This document shows positions 61,073 to 64,000 of a DNA stretch of 64,000 nucleotides, one piece after another. Position 1 is the stretch's first letter. Each line of letters starts with the position of its first letter. This DNA comes from Companilactobacillus paralimentarius DSM 13238 = JCM 10415 (GTDB lineage Bacteria; Bacillota; Bacilli; Lactobacillales; Lactobacillaceae), in the NCBI RefSeq assembly GCF_001434985.1, contig NZ_AZES01000165.1, positions 1-64,000 on the forward strand, written 5' to 3'. The notes below the pieces were generated by a model. That model was not told the DNA's origin and searched no databases. It saw only the letters and a list, made by a program, of their open reading frames with translations. A program made the translations under genes and the position numbers.

Positions 61073-63043
61073 TTAATCCTTAGCATCAGATTTATCAGTA
61101 ACATCTTTACGACTAAAGTTAGCAATATCGGCAACAACAGAACTTACAAACATCTTAGCATTTTCTGAAGCTGAATCAGCTTCACCATATTTTCTTACAG
61201 AAACTGTGGCGTTTTTAGCTTCCTCATCACCAATAACTACTGTATATGGTACCTTCATTGTTTGAGCATCACGAATCTTGTAACCCATCTTTTCATCACG
61301 ATCATCAATTTCGGCACGAATATTCTTAGCACGTAATTCTGAAAGAACTTCATTGGCATATTCTGAGTGAAGTTTTTGGTTAACAGGGATAATACGTACT
61401 TGTGTAGGAGCCAACCATGTTGGGAAAGCACCCTTGTAAATTTCAATTAGGTAAGCAATAAATCTTTCCATAGTTGAAACAATACCACGGTGAATCATAA
61501 CTGGTCTGTGATCTTCACCATCTGAACCAACATATGTTAGTTGGAACTTCTCTGGTTGCATGAAGTCTAGTTGAATTGTTGACAATGTTTCTTCATTACC
61601 AAGAGCTGTCTTTGTTTGTACATCAAGTTTTGGACCATAGAAAGCAGCTTCACCTTCAGCTTCATAGTACTTCAAACCAAGATCATCCATAGCGGCTTTA
61701 AGCATTGATTGTGATCTGTTCCACATTTCATCATCATCGAAGTACTTCTCTGTATTAGCAGGGTCACGATAACTTAGACGGAATGTGTAATCATTGATAT
61801 CAAAGTCTTTGTAAACTTCAACCATCAATTGTAGTGTACGTTTGAATTCTTCTTGAATTTGGTCAAGTGCAACGAATGTGTGACCATCATTTAGAGTCAT
61901 TTCACGAACACGTTGTAGACCTGACAAAGCACCTGATTTTTCATATCTGTGCATCATACCAAGTTCAGCAATACGAAGTGGTAGATCTCTGTATGAACGG
62001 TTGTGATGCTTGTAAATTTGAATATGTGAAGGACAGTTCATTGGACGTAGTTCAAGCATTTCGCCATCACCCATATCCATTGGTGGGAACATGTCTTCAC
62101 GGTAGTGTGCCCAGTGACCTGAAGTCTTGTAAGCATTTAGGTTCATAAGGATAGGTGTGTAAACGTGTTGGTAACCCCAGGCAACTTCCTTATCAACGAT
62201 ATATCTTTCGATAACACGACGGATTGTAGCACCATTTGGCATCCAATATGGAAGACCAGCACCAACTTCTGGGTCAACGAAGAACAAGTCTAGATCACGG
62301 CCAATTGTTCTGTGATCACGTTCTTTAATTTCATCACGACGTTTAAGATCAGCCTCTAATCCATCTTCCTTATAGAAGGCTGTAGCATAAATTCTTTGAA
62401 GCATTGGGTTACTTGATTTACCTTGCCAATAAGCACCAGCAACTGAAAGTAGTTCAAAGTGTTTCAAAGCCTTTAGATTTGTAAGTACAGCATCATAACC
62501 AAAATCAACAAATCCATCTAATGTGTAAACAGGAATTTGAACAGATTCAATAGCACCGATTAATGAAGACTTGTATGGATCATCCTTGAACATTTCAACA
62601 AGCTTGTCTTTATCCATCATAGATCTTTCAATCTTGTCATTGTTCTTAATAATCTTATTCATCAAAGCCTTGATATCTTTCAATTCATCAACACTGATTT
62701 GTCCCTCTTTGCTGTCAGTATCAACATAGAAACCATCATCATTGGCTTGTTTTTCACCAAAGTGAAGATCTTTCTTGAAACTCTTAGCAGCAGCACTAAA
62801 TACTAGAGCTGCAGTGTTTCTCAAAACCTTTAGAGCATCTTCCTTATCTTCTCCAGAGATAATTTCGATTTTAGCATCTTGTTTGATCGGACGTTCAAGA
62901 TCAACTAAAGTATCATTAAGTTTACCAGCAACAGCTTTCTTACCCAATGATGTGCTAATTGATTTAGCAACATCTAAAGTAGTTGTGCCTTCGTCAAACT
63001 CCTTAACTGAATCATCTGGGAATGTTAACTTGATTTTTGACAT
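61073..63043 (-). CDS. thrS: Threonyl-tRNA synthetase
   Basis: A 656-residue class II synthetase with TGS domain (1-62), an editing domain (about 65-240, with HFGEKQ and related blocks), a catalytic core with motif 2 [18 protein letters not shown] and the zinc ligands (C in [10 protein letters not shown], plus His), and an anticodon domain. Controlled by the Thr T-box upstream. GGAGG precedes the ATG. Confidence 0.97.
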   Translation of the reverse strand: MSKIKLTFPDDSVKEFDEGTTTLDVAKSISTSLGKKAVAGKLNDTLVDLERPIKQDAKIEIISGEDKEDALKVLRNTAALVFSAAAKSFKKDLHFGEKQANDDGFYVDTDSKEGQISVDELKDIKALMNKIIKNNDKIERSMMDKDKLVEMFKDDPYKSSLIGAIESVQIPVYTLDGFVDFGYDAVLTNLKALKHFELLSVAGAYWQGKSSNPMLQRIYATAFYKEDGLEADLKRRDEIKERDHRTIGRDLDLFFVDPEVGAGLPYWMPNGATIRRVIERYIVDKEVAWGYQHVYTPILMNLNAYKTSGHWAHYREDMFPPMDMGDGEMLELRPMNCPSHIQIYKHHNRSYRDLPLRIAELGMMHRYEKSGALSGLQRVREMTLNDGHTFVALDQIQEEFKRTLQLMVEVYKDFDINDYTFRLSYRDPANTEKYFDDDEMWNRSQSMLKAAMDDLGLKYYEAEGEAAFYGPKLDVQTKTALGNEETLSTIQLDFMQPEKFQLTYVGSDGEDHRPVMIHRGIVSTMERFIAYLIEIYKGAFPTWLAPTQVRIIPVNQKLHSEYANEVLSELRAKNIRAEIDDRDEKMGYKIRDAQTMKVPYTVVIGDEEAKNATVSVRKYGEADSASENAKMFVSSVVADIANFSRKDVTDKSDAKD

Positions 63044-63071
63044 ATACTTTTCCTCCTAATATTTAGACAAC

Positions 63072-63320
63072 AAAAAATGCGTCCCTGAAGTATAGACACA
63101 TCTTAAGACATGTACATACTTCAGGGACGCATTTCTACGCGGTTCCACCCACTTTAAAACTGTATAATAAAAAAACAGTTTTCACTCTATGGTTATAAAG
63201 TAACCGGCACTTATACAATTTTATGTGAAAGTGGTAACTCCAGTAATGGGTAAGCTTCCAGTGACCGTACCCTCCCTGAATAGAACCGAAGTGTTATCTT
63301 TCATGGCTTTATTGAAACAT
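63072..63320 (-). promoter_or_regulatory. T-box riboswitch for thrS (Thr specifier ACC)
   Basis: The T-box GGGTGGAACCGCG lies at 63150-63138 on the minus strand. A 19-bp terminator stem (63075-63093 with 63116-63134) and a T-run follow. The specifier ACC is at 63235-63233, again followed by ACTTTC. The promoter upstream is not clear. Confidence 0.92.
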
Positions 63321-63340
63321 TAATTTTCAGATAATGCAAG

Positions 63341-64000
63341 CTATTTTTTAAATCTTCTATTCTCACCAGTCACAATTACTTCTCGTGACAAGTATTTAAC
63401 TCGTTCCATAATCCGTTTAGCCTTGACAGGTTCTTCTTCTCCACGCTGATTCACAGCTAAATGTTGTTCCAATTCTTTCATCGAAAAATTGGATGAGAAA
63501 AAAGTTGGCAGATTTTCTTGCATTCGATACTGCAAAATAACCCCTAACACTTCGTCACGAATCCAACTAGACATCGTATCGGCACCAATATCGTCCAACA
63601 TCAAAATATCGGCACCTTTAATTTTATTAACTTTGGCCAACACATTATTTTGACCAATAGAGTCTTTCATTTCAACCGCGAAAGTTGGAAAATGCATTAA
63701 AGTTGTATGAACATCGTGTTTAAATAGTTCATTCGCAATAGCACCTAAAAGATAGGTCTTACCCACTCCAAAATCACCAGCCAAATATAGTCCAGGCGTG
63801 AAGCTATCTTGATGCAAATAATTATCAATGAAATCCAAAGCTTTGGCTAGAGCATCCTGTCTACCCTCACCATCGTAATCATCCAATTTTGCACGACGAA
63901 TATCTGGAGCCATGTCCATCAAAACAAAGCCTGATTCGTACTGACTTCTCTTCTCTCGGTTTTGAGTGCGCTCATTAGGATAATAAGCCACTTCGATATT
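63341..64000 (-). CDS. dnaI: Primosomal protein DnaI (partial)
   Basis: The C-terminal 219 residues visible here carry the AAA+ helicase-loader domain: Walker A GDFGVGKTYLLG, Walker B ADILMLDDIGAD, sensor 1 TFFSSNFS and the R-finger region RIMERVKYL. The frame runs off the right edge with no start, so the N-terminal DnaC-binding part lies outside the window. DnaI loads DnaC helicase at oriC and at PriA-dependent forks; dnaB-dnaI normally precede thrS in Firmicutes. Confidence 0.95.
   Translation of the reverse strand, partial: NIEVAYYPNERTQNREKRSQYESGFVLMDMAPDIRRAKLDDYDGEGRQDALAKALDFIDNYLHQDSFTPGLYLAGDFGVGKTYLLGAIANELFKHDVHTTLMHFPTFAVEMKDSIGQNNVLAKVNKIKGADILMLDDIGADTMSSWIRDEVLGVILQYRMQENLPTFFSSNFSMKELEQHLAVNQRGEEEPVKAKRIMERVKYLSREVIVTGENRRFKK

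Noticed and set aside
1-64000. CRISPR arrays, prophage or insertion sequences.
   Set aside because: No spaced direct repeats, integrase, transposase or terminal repeats were seen; the only sizeable repeat is the tRNA-Arg pair.

Overview
The window reads as a block of low-GC Firmicute core chromosome, most likely from a Lactobacillaceae member (the Companilactobacillus group is my guess from overall protein character, not a proven assignment). The signs are the run thiN-rpe-rsgA-prkC-prpC-rsmB-fmt-priA-rpoZ-gmk, the yqeG-yqeH-yhbY-nadD-yqeK-rsfS-yqeM-tmcAL string, Firmicute-type T-box leaders, a LexA/DinR-type box, a cre site, an L27 with a cleavable N-terminal extension, and frequent GTG/TTG starts behind strong Shine-Dalgarno sequences. 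Almost all genes lie on the minus strand. The few plus-strand genes are a small SOS-type gene, two or three small proteins, two tRNA-Arg genes, acyP, yidC, a MerR regulator and a beta-helix protein.

Layout: (1) 148-10755: thiamine/pentose metabolism, ribosome GTPase, PASTA kinase/phosphatase pair, rRNA and initiator-tRNA modification, replication restart, RNAP omega, guanylate kinase. (2) 10870-19700: small LexA-box gene convergent with recN, then tlyA, ispA, xseB, xseA, folD, nusB, asp23, efp, and the rpmA-prp-rplU cluster with an L21-type leader. (3) 19720-28300: accessory material: polytopic membrane protein, small membrane protein, type-B carboxylesterase, several very small proteins, duplicated tRNA-Arg(UCU), CDF transporter, a PLP lyase, miaA, DUF3042 protein. 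(4) 28297-35640: rhodanese-like protein, glucokinase, YqgQ, rhomboid, 5-FCL, rpmG, class B PBP, HesB-like protein, greA, mltG. (5) 35690-44500: pheST with a Phe T-box, rRNA methyltransferase, acyP, yidC, Ser/Thr-rich lipoprotein, OmpR-type two-component system. (6) 44977-53890: gnd, YceD, tmcAL, the yqeM-rsfS-yqeK-nadD-yhbY-yqeH-yqeG string, then rplT-rpmI-infC with an L20-type leader. (7) 54013-64000: reductase/MerR pair, beta-helix protein, an ald-threonine ammonia-lyase-permease amino-acid catabolic operon behind a cre-overlapped promoter, thrS with a Thr T-box, and partial dnaI.

I see no CRISPR array, prophage, insertion sequence or obvious defence island. The most interesting unexplained items are the SOS-promoter small protein, a stand-alone transcript for a 40-residue peptide (23642-23926), a 43-residue HicB-like miniprotein, a cytoplasmic beta-helix protein next to a MerR regulator, repeated motifs upstream of ald, and two terminator-like hairpins inside otherwise continuous operons. 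All functional calls come from reading the sequence; no database search was run.
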